64,000 nt of DNA, from NCBI GenBank assembly GCA_900239685.1, contig OENT01000026.1, positions 1-64,000 of the forward strand, written 5' to 3'. A model generated the notes under the pieces. The model was given only the letters and a program-made list of their open reading frames with translations, was not told the DNA's origin and made no database searches. Source of the stretch: Rotaria macrura (lineage: Eukaryota; Rotifera; Eurotatoria; Philodinida; Philodinidae). Positions 1 through 12,747 of this stretch are shown piece by piece. The position numbers were made by a program, and so were the translations under genes. The first letter of the stretch is position 1, and each line of letters starts with the position of its first letter.

Positions 1-882
1 TATTGACATTTTTCTGAACATGTTTTTTTTCCTGCAAAATTAGGATCATCGACTCTAATCATTTGAGTATTTTTGGGAAAATTAATGGCAACATTTCTTT
101 ATTCATAGCAAGGCATGTCTTTTTTTCTTGAACATATTGCTTACTCAAATATTAAAAGAAACTCATTCTACATGAATCAAAATATGCCATGAATTCTCAT
201 TTTTGCATATTGAAATCGAAGTGAAGATGGTAATATTTATTTTCACTAAATTTGATGTATTTTTGCCTGTGAGATAAAATATATGATAGAATATCTTTAG
301 TATTAATATGTCAATCGACAATCGATTGAAGCCAACTCGAACACTTCGATCGTGTATAAATCGCGTACAGAGTCCTTAGTTATAAATCGAAACCACGTAG
401 TTCCAACTCTGTACTGAAGTTAAGGATGGAATCTTATAGGCCATCTCGCACGTAACGAGTAGAACCATGGATTATCAACAATTTTAATATATATTAGTAT
501 TGCTAAGTAGCAATTCATCGTTTTTGAAAGAATAAAGTAATGGTGGGAAATCTTAGAAACGATAGATTCATGTAAAATATGGGTTACTTGTGCGTTTTCA
601 ACAAAATAGAAACACAAGGTATTAGAAGTTTGCTGCATATTAATATTAATGAAGTCGCAAAACATCCTGATACACACTTAATTCTTTGAAAGAGTATGTT
701 TGATGCCCACCTCTTTGTTATTATATTTGAAAAACACCGGCATACTATGCAGTGCATAGTATTTTCAAAATGTTTCGTTGTGATGCTTCTAATTTTGTTC
801 GATAAAAAATATTTCTTGCCAATAATAGACTTTGTTTTTTAGCCTATTTTCTTCTCCTTTCTGACTGATAAGTGATACAAAA

Positions 883-1204
883 ATTTGCATCCATACCCCG
901 TGTAGAAAGATAATAAAATAATCGATTTTATTCATACGATTTTAATCAATAGTTTAACCAGTAATAATCATAGCAGATTCAGATTCTAATCGATTATTTC
1001 AGTTATTCCGATTATAATCGATATTTAAAAATATGCTTAATCGATTATAATCAGAATAATGGAAATAATCGATTAAAATCTTATTCTGCTATGATTATTA
1101 CTGCTTAAATTATTGATTAAAATCTTATGAATAAAATCGATTTTTAATCGATTATTTCGTGATTTTTCGAAGAAAATTATTTTACACAGGACGGATGAAT
1201 TTGA
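883..1204. mobile_element. Foldback / MITE-like inverted-repeat element
   Basis: The left arm (about 883-1025) is matched by the reverse complement of the right arm (about 1036-1204), leaving a spacer of roughly 10-15 bases. Both arms carry the same order of landmarks: a GCATCC/ATCC block, a TGTA block, repeated AATCGATT motifs, AGTAATAATCATAGCAG and ATTATAATCGAT. I judge the core arms to be around 85-90 percent alike by eye. There is no ORF. The structure fits a non-autonomous miniature inverted-repeat element or a foldback repeat. I could not identify a target-site duplication, so the exact ends are approximate. Confidence 0.75.
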
Positions 1205-2349
1205 TTAGATCAAAACACTTTATCTACTGTCCGAAGATGCTTCGCCAATATTCGAGTATGCATCGAATTTACTATTCAATCCATACTGCAAATTTTGCGT
1301 TGGGATAACAAAAGAACTCTCATATTAGACAAAGTTATCCTTCTAGGAATCTGAGTATCGTCACTTTCCAAAAGATGTTCGAGTTTTATTTGAATTCGGC
1401 AATTGGTCTAAAAATAGATTGAAAGAAAAATGACTGGTATCATCCACTTGGTCAAAAGAAGAATAAACGTAAAACGGAAGTGTAATTAAATTCATAGATA
1501 AAAGAATTTAACAAACAGTTATCGGGGTATTAGTTTCTCGAGAAGTCTTCTATGTGATTATTTAACCGTCTAAATGATTTCTTCGTTAAAAATTAGTTCT
1601 GTTCACAGCAACTTGGTAGCACTAGTAAAAATAACGACACTAAACTGACGCTTTAGTTATCGTTGCAATTATAACAAAAAGAGAGAAAAAGATGAAACTC
1701 CTCGAAAACTACAATATAGCAAACAGATTTTCTAACTAACAAGGATCACGATAAATTTTGTTGCTCTTATCTTAAAGTTTGCATATTACATTTTTTTTAG
1801 CATGCTGTGACTCGCTACTTTTCATTCTACGAGTAATAGAAACATAATAAACTTCAGGTACCATACGTCAATAATATATAAAAAATGAAAGAAAATGAAA
1901 AACATACTCGCTTGAATCCTTACCCCTACTGTTTTTCCTACTTAATCATGAAGAAAAACAAAAATAAATAGAAACTTGCTTCGGGTCACGTGAATGTTGT
2001 GTTTTGTATCACACAAATAAATAGATAAGAGTTTCATAGTTACAACAATTGCTCAATAAATACGAAGTATTATATATTTGAGAAACCCAGCGTTATTAGA
2101 ATGTTTGAATTTCACTGAAATAAATGTAGTGTCTATTATCACCTTCCGGGGTTCTGTCACATACCACTGGAACGGCAAATAAGTGATGCCTCAATATCGA
2201 CGCTCATTCTTTCTTAACAAGATATCTATATACGTGCGATAAGTTCTTTTCTCTACACAGACTAGTCTAGCAGTATCATCTAGTACATGATTTCAATGAT
2301 TATCTGTAATTTTTTCAATCGTATCTATCTGCTTTCTTTCACGTGTGCA

Positions 2350-2378
2350 ATCCTCCTCCTCCTCCTCCTCCTCCTCCT
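2350..2378. repeat. (TCC)n microsatellite
   Basis: Nine or so uninterrupted TCC triplets within a longer pyrimidine-rich strand. It generates the arginine/lysine-rich antisense ORF in this area, which is not a gene. Confidence 0.9.
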
Positions 2379-2884
2379 TCCCTTCTCTCTCCTTCTCTTC
2401 GGTTGATTAACTCTCTCGAGCGCAGATGACGGGGGGCAGAGAAAACCTATAAAATGAGGGAAAACATCGAAAATAAGGTAGTTGATAGCATAAGATAACT
2501 TCATCCGTACAGGTAAGGCAAAAGAATCCGCAACCACAGTTTAGATTGATGAAAACACAAAAACATTGAAAATTAATTAAAAAAACACTTTCCGTCGTAA
2601 CCCTGCAGGTACTATTTTTGTCTAGGAATATGATAATCAAGATTGATAAGAAACTTCTGAGAGCCCTAGAAAAGAATCACTCTGCCATAAAGAAATGCAT
2701 TCTAGAAAATATTCAGCATTGCTTTTCACAATTTTTTTCTATTTGTTCAGTTTGCTGATTATCATGCACGAGTATCGAATGATTCGAAAAGAAACTCCCT
2801 TTCTTCTTTCGTTTTATTTATTTATTTCTCATTCTCTTTTTTATGCATGAAGTTTATGAGTGGCCTTTTGAAGCTGTGAATTTT

Positions 2885-3145
2885 CAACTTCATTTTAACA
2901 ACAGTGAAAACATTGTGCTTGAACAATAACACAAAGAAAGACAGCCGAGAATGTCTGAATTTACTTTTGAAGAAAAAATACAAAAATAAGTTATGCATAG
3001 ACTAACTTTATTTTGGCACTGTACAAATACATTTCATCACTATTTGAGAGTGACTGTAAATCACTAATCATCGCATGTTCTTTTCGTTCTTCGTATAGAA
3101 TGCATATAGACAGTTTTAAACCAGTGAGCATGTATTTTTACTACA
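2885..3145 (-). repeat. Left arm of a diverged inverted duplication
   Basis: The reverse complement of this stretch aligns over about 250 bases with 4275-4535. Shared blocks include AATAGTGATGAAATGT, the TTCTTCAAAAGTAAATTCAG block and TTTTCACTG. Both copies can be read as related peptides ending in RRTK(R/K)xCDD, so the ancestral sequence may have been coding, but both copies now look decayed. Spacer between the arms is about 1.1 kb. Confidence 0.7.
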
Positions 3146-4274
3146 GGAGAAGTTGAGTTTACATCTATTATGTTATTTTCCAAGTTTATCGATATAAGGT
3201 GTAAACAACGGAATAAATATAAAATCACGTTGTCATATAAGCTCCTCCTTGGAATAAAAGGTAACCCCATAGTAGAAAACTATCTCTGCATCATTTTTGG
3301 TGATTTCATATGAGAAGACCATAACTTTCTAATGATTTGTTCGAAAATTTTATAAAACTTCTGGCCTAGTCTTACAGATATCTTGACATTTCGAAGTTTT
3401 ATGTGATAATCTTCTTCGTATTCTATTTTAACTTCGTTACACACTCATACAGATATATTCATGTTTCAAGAGCTTGCATGATCTAACGACGTTTATTGTA
3501 CCAACTGAAACATTTAATTTTCTGTTCGTCGGTGTGATCACATATCTTTTAAATGGATATAACTTTGTTCTGATCTTTGAAGTTCTTATAGTGGTAGAAT
3601 GCAGATGAACGAAAATAATCGATTAGACTAATAGAGCGGAACAAAATTGCAAGGAGTTAGAAAATTGTATGTGTAGGAAGCAATAAATTTTCTAAAAACA
3701 AAGCACGCATCTACTACATAATTCTTGAGTTCAACAACAAAAACAATAGAGATATGTCTTTTGAAGAATGATGATGAACACCGTCAGTCAGTATCTCGTA
3801 TCATCAATGATGAGCAAGAATATGATAGATCAGCAGAACGCAACCAATGGAGAATTGTATCTGATACAGCAGATAGCGACTATTGGCTTGTTCGTTTCAA
3901 TAATTATTTAAATTTGAAATCTACTGACGACAATGAAGTTAGTGCGGATGAAGAACGCGAGTAAAGTTTTGAAGAGAATTCAATTGTTAAAGATGGAAAT
4001 GAACATGATAAATCTAGTCTTCTAGTAGTTTCTAATGTGATTTTTTTTTATAAAAACGTTTACAATTTCGGTTACTGATGTTGTTCCCTCGTAATAATTA
4101 CCCTCAAAAGCTGTGGACGACTTTGGTAGTTGCAAAAGGAAAAATACTGGTAACTTACAAAAATAGATAATAAGTTTTTATCGTAAAGTTGATACTAGAA
4201 GAGCATCCGTGGTGGCTCCTGTGAATTTCTAGGATACAAGGGCATAACCTTGCATTACAGGGGGGCAGTTCAAC
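3146..4274. other. Spacer between inverted-repeat arms
   Basis: This segment holds one acidic ORF at 3725-3964 (+, 79 codons, beginning with TTG rather than ATG). It has no family I recognise and no clear splice context. It could be the residue of a mobile-element ORF between the two arms. I do not call it a gene. Confidence 0.4.
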
Positions 4275-4535
4275 AAAAATACACTAGTTCATTCTATAAA
4301 ACAGCCTATGTGCGTACTTTACGAAGAACGAAAAAAGCATGCGACGATTATGATTCACAGTTACTATCAAATAGTGATGAAATGTGTTTGCAGGGCCAAA
4401 GTAGAGTTAGTCTATACATAACTTATTGTTGTATCTTTTCTTCAAAAGTAAATTCAGTCATTCTTGGTAGTCTTTCTGTGTTATCATACAAGCACGAAAT
4501 TTTCACTGCGGTTAAATTGAGTAAAAAACATTTCT
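4275..4535 (+). repeat. Right arm of a diverged inverted duplication
   Basis: Partner of 2885-3145 in opposite orientation. It ends about 80 bases before the start of the RTP-like gene, so it may lie in that gene's promoter or 5' UTR. Confidence 0.7.
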
Positions 4536-4617
4536 CTATATCATTTCTCTTTCCAAATCTATCCGAAAAAGTTGGCAGACAACGATAATACGAAAAAAAT
4601 TACCTGCAGAACATCTA

Positions 4618-5226
4618 ATGTCGTTTGAAACGTTCGAATTTGTTTTCAATGAGATCCTTCGTCAAGATCCGCTACCCGATGGACACACTTGGAAACTGCA
4701 ACCATTGACAAATGCTGGTCTTAGAGACAAACGTTACTGGTTTGATGTGCTTTTTCGGACACGAGCACGGTTATTCTATCAATCATGCACAAAACTTGTA
4801 TGGAACTAGTCTCTTTTCTTTTGCAGGTACAGCTGTAAAGGTGGACACAGCTGGGAATCTTCATGGACCATGATTTTATTTCGATTTAATCTTGATCGCC
4901 GTAATCGTTTCGGAAGAGTTAGAATGAAGCGATTCGGGCAACGTTGTGCTAATTGTGAAGGCGACACAGAATATCATGTTGGGATGTGCAATCCTCGTCA
5001 AGTTTGGTATACAGTTCAATGTCTTCTACTCAATATCATAATAAGAGTTTTTGAACAAGATCCTGATTTTGATGATGGCTTGGAAGAATATGTTATTCCT
5101 GTGAGTGATGTTCCAAGAACGATGCACAAAGGACGCAATGGTCCACCTCATCGACAGAGCCAATGTGAAGCTTGCGCTCATGATCGATGTCAAGTGAAGT
5201 TCAATCAAATAACGAAAAAGAATTGA
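4618..5226 (+). CDS. RTP-like 3CxxC-type zinc-finger protein
   Basis: Two exons, 4618-4769 and 4827-5226, give a predicted 183-residue protein. The 57-bp intron begins GT and ends TTTTGCAG, and its removal joins an in-frame arginine codon. The N-terminus starts MSFETFEFVF and carries a tryptophan-containing stretch before the finger, like receptor-transporting proteins (RTP/3CxxC family). The finger reads YSCKGGHSWESSW, then GQVRM-like GRVRMKRFGQRCANC, then a C-terminal CEACAHDRC. In the family these are three CxxC pairs. Here the first pair is CKGG, so one cysteine is missing, with a histidine next to it. There is no C-terminal membrane segment, unlike vertebrate RTPs. Family members bind zinc and several act as chaperones for GPCR surface delivery; that role is not shown here. 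The ATG matches the usual family start, and AATAAA lies at about 5269. Confidence 0.75.
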
Positions 5227-8200
5227 TCTACCCAGTTTTTGCCAAATTTCATTTATTGATCGTCTTATTAATAAACCAAACATTATCTATTAAGTAGAGT
5301 GACAAATTATACAGCTCGTTTATTGTTTGAAACATACACTCAGTGAACAATGTGAATATTTCTAGAAGAAATACAATAAATCACTGACACCATATTCGTT
5401 TTCAATAAAAGTAGTAAAACGAAATTTCACTTGTTTCGATCTTTTAGACCTTAAGAGAGATCCTGAATCTTACAAGTTATTATCGATTCATAGCAAGTCG
5501 CACTTATTCCAATGCATGTTTCATGGTTATTGAAAAATAATTATCTTAAGTGTTCCAAAAAAACAAAATCTGCTTTGTTTTTCGTCGATGTCTAATCTAC
5601 ATTATTTGAACTCGAATCTTGCATGCGGTGATTGTACAGTATTGAATGATACATCAATGAGAAGAACATCTATTAGAAAAATCTGTTGGATTGTTATTGT
5701 AGGAATTCACCTCTTTTACAGTATCTATGTCTCGCAATGTATTAAGACCGGAAACATATCGATTCAGCTGAGATTCCTCATTGTTTGTTCTGTTGTGCTA
5801 AACACGACTTTGTCGGAACGTCTTATGTATGTAGTCGATGTTGACAGTGAGGTAGTGATGTTACCAAAGATTATGAGCATGTATTATCTGTGAGAACAGT
5901 TTTTAATATTTATGTCTTGTCAACGCTCAACATGCGAATCACACAATAGAGGAAAAATGAAACAGACTATATCAATGATTGAGAAGTTTGTTAAATGAAA
6001 AATGAACTGTAGCTGTAGTTACGTAGCATGGTAATAGAGGGGTTGACAAAGTAGCAGAATATAGAAAGTTTGATAGGGTTAGACAATAGACTAGTAATTA
6101 GGTGTCCGAATATAGAAATATTATTCCACTGCTTTATGTTTATTGTAAGTAATTCATTTTTTTGTTTGAGTTGAAAGCAGTTGTGTAGATCATATTAGCG
6201 CTTTTCTTCTTTGAGTCAATCATTTGTGACTTATTGTGTCATTTTTTTGTTGAAAACCACATTTTGGTAAATGCGACTTGAAATATTGATTGGTTGACTC
6301 AATCTTCGATTATAATTTCAACTAGATTACTGATGTAAACTCTTGAAGTTTCAGGTAAACTTAAAGAAATGACAGATTATCAACGAGAATAGCAAACGAT
6401 AACTGAAGAAAATCTATTTTGAACTCTATTTTAACAGTCAAATTATTATTTGTTGTCTATGTCATTCTAGCTATTTTTGAGATCATTGAAAATGAAGAAT
6501 AGTATGATATCGTTCTGTTCTCGAGAAATGATGCAATTAATGCTCAAAATATCAACCATATGTTCTGATTTTCTATTACATTGTGATTAATCTCTTGGTT
6601 ATTACGATAATCTTATTATTTAATGTCAGTTGAAAGTTAATATGCTTACTGTTGCGTCTGAATAATCAGGAAATGTCATTTCATTTAGAACACGTTACAC
6701 AGATAGTTATTTTTACGAAGTCATGCAATTTAGAGTGCATCATAAGAGCATAGTTTGAAATAGAAGTAGAAATCTTGATGATGAAATATCACAAAGGAAA
6801 GTCCCGCGTTTCACTAAAATGCCTCGCCTGTTTAAGTCTAAACCTTTATTTCTATTGTAGAACGCTTCATGGAATCAATCTTTAGGGCACTATTCATCGA
6901 AAAGCATCTTTGTCCTTTCATAAATGGCACTTTTAAATCACAATAGTGCAAATATGACATGGAATAGTGCTGTGTCAATCATCATGAAGCCTAAATTTAC
7001 TCAAATGTTTTTTTACAGGAAAAAGATTGATGGTTTCTCTGAAAATTTCATAAATAAATTTACTCTTCCTGTCAAATAAAGGAATAAAAAGACATTTCTT
7101 GTGGATTTGTTAAAATTAAATATCTATATAATAAAAATTGATCGAGCTTTGTGGAACGTGCTAACATATTATTTTAGAACAATGATATTGATTGATAAAG
7201 ATCAAGATATACTAATAGTGTTTTCCTGTTCAATTTTATTATACGATTTCGTAAAATTGTTCTGCAAAGAGATTTTTACCAAGAACTGAAATAAAACATT
7301 TTTCATTGGAGTTACAAATATTTGGAAAAGTTTAGTATTTACTTACATACTTTTCCACTGACTCGTATACCATTACAAAAATGAAAGTATTTGTCAATAT
7401 TCTAATCTTAGCAAACATAGTCTTTATTTAGAAAAAAAAACCGTTATAGGTCATTATCAATAATATATGATTTTTGAGCATATGGTTCTTTTTTCTTTCT
7501 AAATAGAATTTTACTGGAAAATTCTTATCGAAAAAATGGTGAATTCTTTTTTCAAAATGATTTTCTGACTATATTAAACATTTTCAGCTCGTTAGCTTGC
7601 AAATTGTTAGTAGCAGTATCGAAGTCATGATTAATGATATTTTCTGTATTTGGTTACTTCCAATGTACATTTATTACAGATGAATTAATCAACTAATGCT
7701 TTCTATGATTTTAATCGTGAAGATGACTCGTCAATCTAATTTCAATGAATGGTAGTTAGAATTTCTTTCTGTTTTCTATTTACTCTTTTATTTTTTATCC
7801 GTATTATAGTATGTCGACATAAATTATGTGTAATATCTATCGTGTTGATCTAGAAATAAAGTTAAGTACGTTACATATGTGAGAAAAAAAAGGAGTACTA
7901 AACGCTAGTAACATCTTTTATTTAGGATGAATACACTTGTGAGAGTTTTCCTTATTCATCTTGCTACATCATAAATGAAAGGTACATATAAATAATTTAT
8001 TAGACTGCTTTCTTTCTAATAACTCATTAGAAAGGTAGTGATGTGTAAAAGAAAAGAAGGTAACAAGAGAATAGTATCTCGAGGTAAACCTTCTGTCAAT
8101 AGTTTGTCTTGATCTTTTTCTATGATTGAGCTTTGATTGATGCTCGTTTTCATTCTTCACGTTATGAATAGCATTAAGAAAAATTGACGCATACTTATTA

Positions 8201-8570
8201 ATACTCTACGAGGATGATATCCAGCAATCATTTATGCCTTGAAAAGATCGCACATAGAGAACACGTAATTAAGACGAGAGTCTATCGCATACAACAACAA
8301 AATGATATGAAATATATATATAAGAAACAACCGACAGAGGAGAAAAAAAGTCAAGAGGAGAAAAGAAATGAGAAAAAGCGAAGAAAAAAGGGACTGAAGA
8401 ATCGAATAACTATTACATTAAGAATAAAGTTCAAAACGGTACGTCAACTTCCTCAAAGTTAGATGACTCAGATGCTTAACTTGTTTTAATCGTAGCATTG
8501 AATTTTGAATCATTTCAGAGTAAAAACTAGATTAAGCTAGGTATTTTGTAACTTAAAAAGAAGAATACGT
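5227..8570. other. Intergenic spacer and PKD 5' region
   Basis: I see no supported gene. ORFs at 5588-5893 and 7101-7289 are short, hydrophobic or AT-driven, and lack a recognisable domain. A lysine-rich ORF at 8214-8462 (+) overlaps a possible 5'-UTR exon of the kinase gene. A candidate 80-bp UTR intron runs 8439-8518 (GTACGT ... TTTCAG), 52 bases before the kinase ATG. Confidence 0.5.
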
Positions 8571-11076
8571 ATGTCACGTGGACCAGGAACTTCAACAGGA
8601 TTATCAGCAATGCCGTCAGCTGCACTATTAGAAAAACTTCTTCGGGCGGATGTTATTTCGGTGACATTGAAATTTGGTTTCCAACAAAAACCATATAAAT
8701 ACTCATTAAATGATACATCCAATTCGATTATCGAAAAAATCTATCGTGATGCCGAAACATGGTTACGATCACTTGCAACAAATTCAAAAGTTCTATTCAT
8801 AACTGAACGTTATACTCTTTATTTATTTCGAATACCAACAACAGATTTAACAATGGTACCAATCGTTCAATTATCAGATATTGAACAAAATTCATTGATC
8901 GAACTAGTTGTTGTACCCGTCGAAGTAAATCTCAACCCACATGCTTTGTATCGTTGTCAATTAAATGTGCCAACGAATTGTTCAAAATGTTCACGTCTTA
9001 TTACGGGAATTTATCGGCAAGGCTTTCGATGTCGAAAATGTCGAATGACATATCATAAAGATTGTGCACCATTCTCACTTGATGATTGTTCAGTGCCCAT
9101 TGATCCTCCATCACAAACGCCAGTATCTCAACATCCACAAGTTACATTTGTTTATCCGTTTGATTTTGCATCAACAACATCAACAAATTTAACAATCAAA
9201 TCAGATAATACAAGTGTACCTATTTATAGTCCATCATCGAATACTTCGAAAGAAAACGAACGATCAGTAGGTGATACAACAATCATTGACGAAGGTATTT
9301 TTCCAGCATGTATCGGTGGTACCTATATATATCGACGATATTTATTTCGTTTAACATTAAATACATTAAAATTAACAACAAATTTATCGGCTATGTCATC
9401 TGCAAGACAACAAATACGTCAATCAACTGATCTTGATATTGCTTTTCCATTGGCGGATATAAATAATCTTATATTAACGCATTTTATAGATGAACGTGAT
9501 CATATATTTGAAATATATTTTCAAGGTAAATTTGCTTTATGTGTTGGTAAGAAAAGTGATTCAGACGATCTACAAATGCAAACGGCACAATTCTATTCCT
9601 CAATACGAGATCAATGGGAAGCAGTAGCTAATGGTTCCTCATCACAAGCACAACTCTCAACTACCGGTAATACTATTCAACCAGCAGCCATATTAGATAC
9701 AACAAAGGCAACTGGTGATTTAAGACGAAAACCAAGTATTTATAAACGTCCACCATGTGGAACAGATAATGAAGATAAAGATTTACATGAATTGTATACG
9801 TTTACTGGTGAAAAAATTGGAGAAGGTATAGTAGAATACAATGATGAGAAAAATGAATAGATGAGTGTATGTCGTGTTTTGAATTTAGGTCAATTTGGAC
9901 GAGTGGTCGGTGCTATAAGAAAATCAACAAATCGGAAAGTAGCTATAAAATGTATCGAAAAAGCCAATTGTAGCGAAGAAGACATTAAACGTACGAATGA
10001 AGAAATCGATCATCTTTACAAATTCAATCATGTTAATTAATAGTTTATTTTCAGAACGAAAAAAAAACATAAGAAACTATATTTTGTCTTTCTGATTTTA
10101 GGTTAATATTCTTAAACTTGAAGCTTACTTTGAACGTGGCGATGCCGTTTATATCGTAACCGAACGTATGGAAACTGACATGTGTAAATATATAATGGAC
10201 TCATCAAATAAATGGCTTGATGAAAATATGAGTAAAATGCTTATATTTCAAGTTATTATTGCATTAAGATATTTGCATTCAAATAATTGTGGTCATCTTG
10301 ATGTTAAATGCGAAAATATTCTTATATCGTTTCTTAAACCAATACCATCCAATAATAATCAGCGTCCTTCTCAAACAACAATTTATAAATATGATCTGCC
10401 GTTAGTTAAATTAGCTGATTTCGGTTATTCAAGAATCATTGGTGAACATTCATTTCGTAAGACACGTGTCGGAACAGTATGTATTTATACTAATTAATTA
10501 CTAAATATGAATAATGACAGATGATGTTTGTCTTTTCTTTTCATTGCTGTAGAAAGTTTATTGTGCCCCAGAAATATATCGTAGTAAAGAAGGATACAAT
10601 CGTTTAGTTGATATGTGGAGTGTTGGTATTGTTTTGTATGCAGCTCTATCTGGCACATTACCTTATGATGAAAAAGATGTTCATCGTGCTGAAGAAATAG
10701 TTCGCAATAAAAGACTGATGTTTTCTCATCAACGATGGAAAGATATAACAGATGAAGCAATTGATCTGATTTCAAACAAGCTCTTAGTCGTGCAAGCTAA
10801 TACACGCATTCGATCGACGGTAAGTTTTAAAAAACATATACTAACATTTCATTAGATTCATCCAAGTACTGTTATACATTTTAGGAAGCTCTGTTTCATG
10901 CATGGTTTACAGATTTCCATTTATATAAAAAATTACGGGAAATCGAAAGACGAACAGAATACGATTTTTCAATAAAACAACAACAATTACCATCGACAGT
11001 AGCATGGCTTACCGGAGAACGTGAAGATCCAGCATGGATGGAATATAAATCAATGTATAAAAAATCTAATGAGTAA
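8571..11076 (+). CDS. PRKD: Protein kinase D (PKD) family serine/threonine kinase
   Basis: Five exons: 8571-9825, 9889-10031, 10102-10476, 10553-10819 and 10885-11076. The introns are GT-AG, 63-76 bp and phase-consistent, giving 743 residues. Domain order: a PKD-type N-terminal ubiquitin-like region (about 25-120); one C1 zinc finger (about 124-173) with perfect H-x12-C-x2-C-x13-C-x2-C-x4-H-x2-C-x7-C spacing; a linker; a PH-like domain (about 243-350); and a kinase domain from about 415. Kinase motifs are GEGQFGRV (glycine loop, split by intron 1), VAIK lysine, HLDVKCEN catalytic loop, ADFG and CAPE. The activation loop SFRKTRVGT matches PKD SFRRSVVGT, with the second phosphosite Ser replaced by Thr. 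Known PKDs bind diacylglycerol and are activated by PKC at the Golgi or plasma membrane. Metazoan PKDs usually have two C1 domains; only one is visible. AATAAA follows the stop closely. Confidence 0.92.
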
Positions 11077-12747
11077 TAAAACTACAATAAATCGAACAAT
11101 TAATTTGACGTTTTCGTTTCGTTCTGAAAAATCGATGATACAGATAAAAATTATATATATATATTTGGTTGTTGTTGTGTTGTTGATTTGCCTGTTTCGT
11201 TTTTGTTTAACATATTATCTATCATGATATTTATTCTAAGTCTCATAAAAGTTTAACAGTTCAATTTTATGTTATACTAATTGTTGTCGAATCATGTTGG
11301 CATTGATAATGATATATAATATTATACGTAAACGTTTTCATTAGTTATTTAGAACGATTCTGACTTATAAAGAATGAGCGATGTTCGATGGATTTTGCTT
11401 TTCAAAAGAAAAAGATTCCACATTTAAATAGTATTCACTCTTTAGATGTTTCTCTCTCTCTCTCTAGATATTACTATTGATCTTGTATAGGAACAGAATT
11501 TATTAGAGTATTGAAATGGTGCAAAGATTGTAGTTCTATGTTGCATTATAAAGATAAACTTTACTTGAGTTAGTGCATTCAAATCATTTTTTATTTACAT
11601 AGATCTGCTACTGTTTCAGCTGATGGCTCTTCGTTGTAAAATTAGTTGTATGATCATATTCGTAGAATAAATACTCAGCTATGTGCAGTATGGTTAATTA
11701 TTGAAGACTATTTCTTTCTTTATACATCGTCTACGAATTAGTCTGAGCCAATGTTTTAACATGTCTTAACTCACGTTTCTTTCGATCAACAGGAAGCATC
11801 AACGAGTCTGATGATGCTGATTTTTATATTACTTTTTCTATAATTAAATAAATTTTGTTTTTAGACATGAAGATGTACATGAGAGATTTCATTTTCATGT
11901 TCATCTTACTATTTAATTTGTGATAAAATGCGTGAAAAACTTGGGAATATATTTTTTTATGAAAAGCACATTTCGAAATGTAATCAGGATTGATTGAATT
12001 TTAAATGACTCATTTTTATAGTTTCTTGATTTTATTTAGAAGCGAAAGTCAACGGATTATAGAAAATCATTGTCTACATTCAATATTGATCATATTGAAA
12101 AAGATAGTAATAGAATTGATATCATTCACAGCAGTACTTGCGTGCCAGATTATTATTTTAAAGAACCAATGAAATCAATAATACATTTTTTAGTGTCGTT
12201 ATCATCGTGCAGAAAGTATTTATTTATCATATGAAATCATATTCAACTAAATACGAGTATCAACTATTTTAAGAGATAGATAAATGAAAAACAGACCAAG
12301 ATGTATGATGAGAAAAATTATTCTATGATGCAAAAAAAATGCATTTGATCCATTAATATCACACAGCAGCTTAATGTAAATGATCATGAGTGCAGATGGA
12401 TGATACACGCAACTTATGTCCATCTAACTGGTCTCTGTTAAGCATGTGCTACAACAATTACTACGTAAGTATTATACAAGAAGTTAACTTGGATTATGTT
12501 TCAAAGAACGTAGGAAAGGATACGATTTGGGCAGTTAAAAAAATTGGGGCTACATTAAAAATATATTTCTCTTTGTAAAAACTAACAAATATTATTATTC
12601 CTAAAAGAAAGTAGAACAGAGATTCATTTTTATTCTTTCTCTCCGAAGAAGGAATTCGATTTTTACGGACATTGCAAGAACAATGAACGAGAAGATCAAA
12701 GATGTTCATGCTTCATCATCGCATTTTTGTTTGTGTTCAACAATATT
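11077..12747. other. Spacer between convergent PKD and ART-TPR genes
   Basis: The two flanking genes converge here, so this contains both 3' UTRs and unassigned AT-rich sequence. A short (TC)n run lies at about 11452-11465. ORFs at 12390-12578 and 12494-12709 overlap on opposite strands and have no domain I can identify. Confidence 0.6.

Larger units (their letters stand above)
1..2884. other. Gene-free AT-rich spacer
   Basis: I see no supported gene here. Short ORFs at 420-677 and 2325-2640 have no recognisable domain, and the latter are produced by a purine/pyrimidine-biased triplet repeat on the complementary strand. The stretch holds a foldback element at 883-1204 and a (TCC)n tract at about 2350-2378, both listed separately. 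Confidence 0.6.

Noticed and set aside
2325..2640. Two minus-strand ORFs of 70-77 codons
   Set aside because: They overlap each other in different frames and one is driven by the TCC repeat; no domain or splice support.
5588..5893. 101-codon plus-strand ORF, considered as a transposase or membrane-protein fragment
   Set aside because: No catalytic motif, no recognisable family and no conserved context; composition compatible with chance.
8537..8722. Minus-strand ORF over the start of the PKD gene
   Set aside because: Antisense shadow of the PKD N-terminus.
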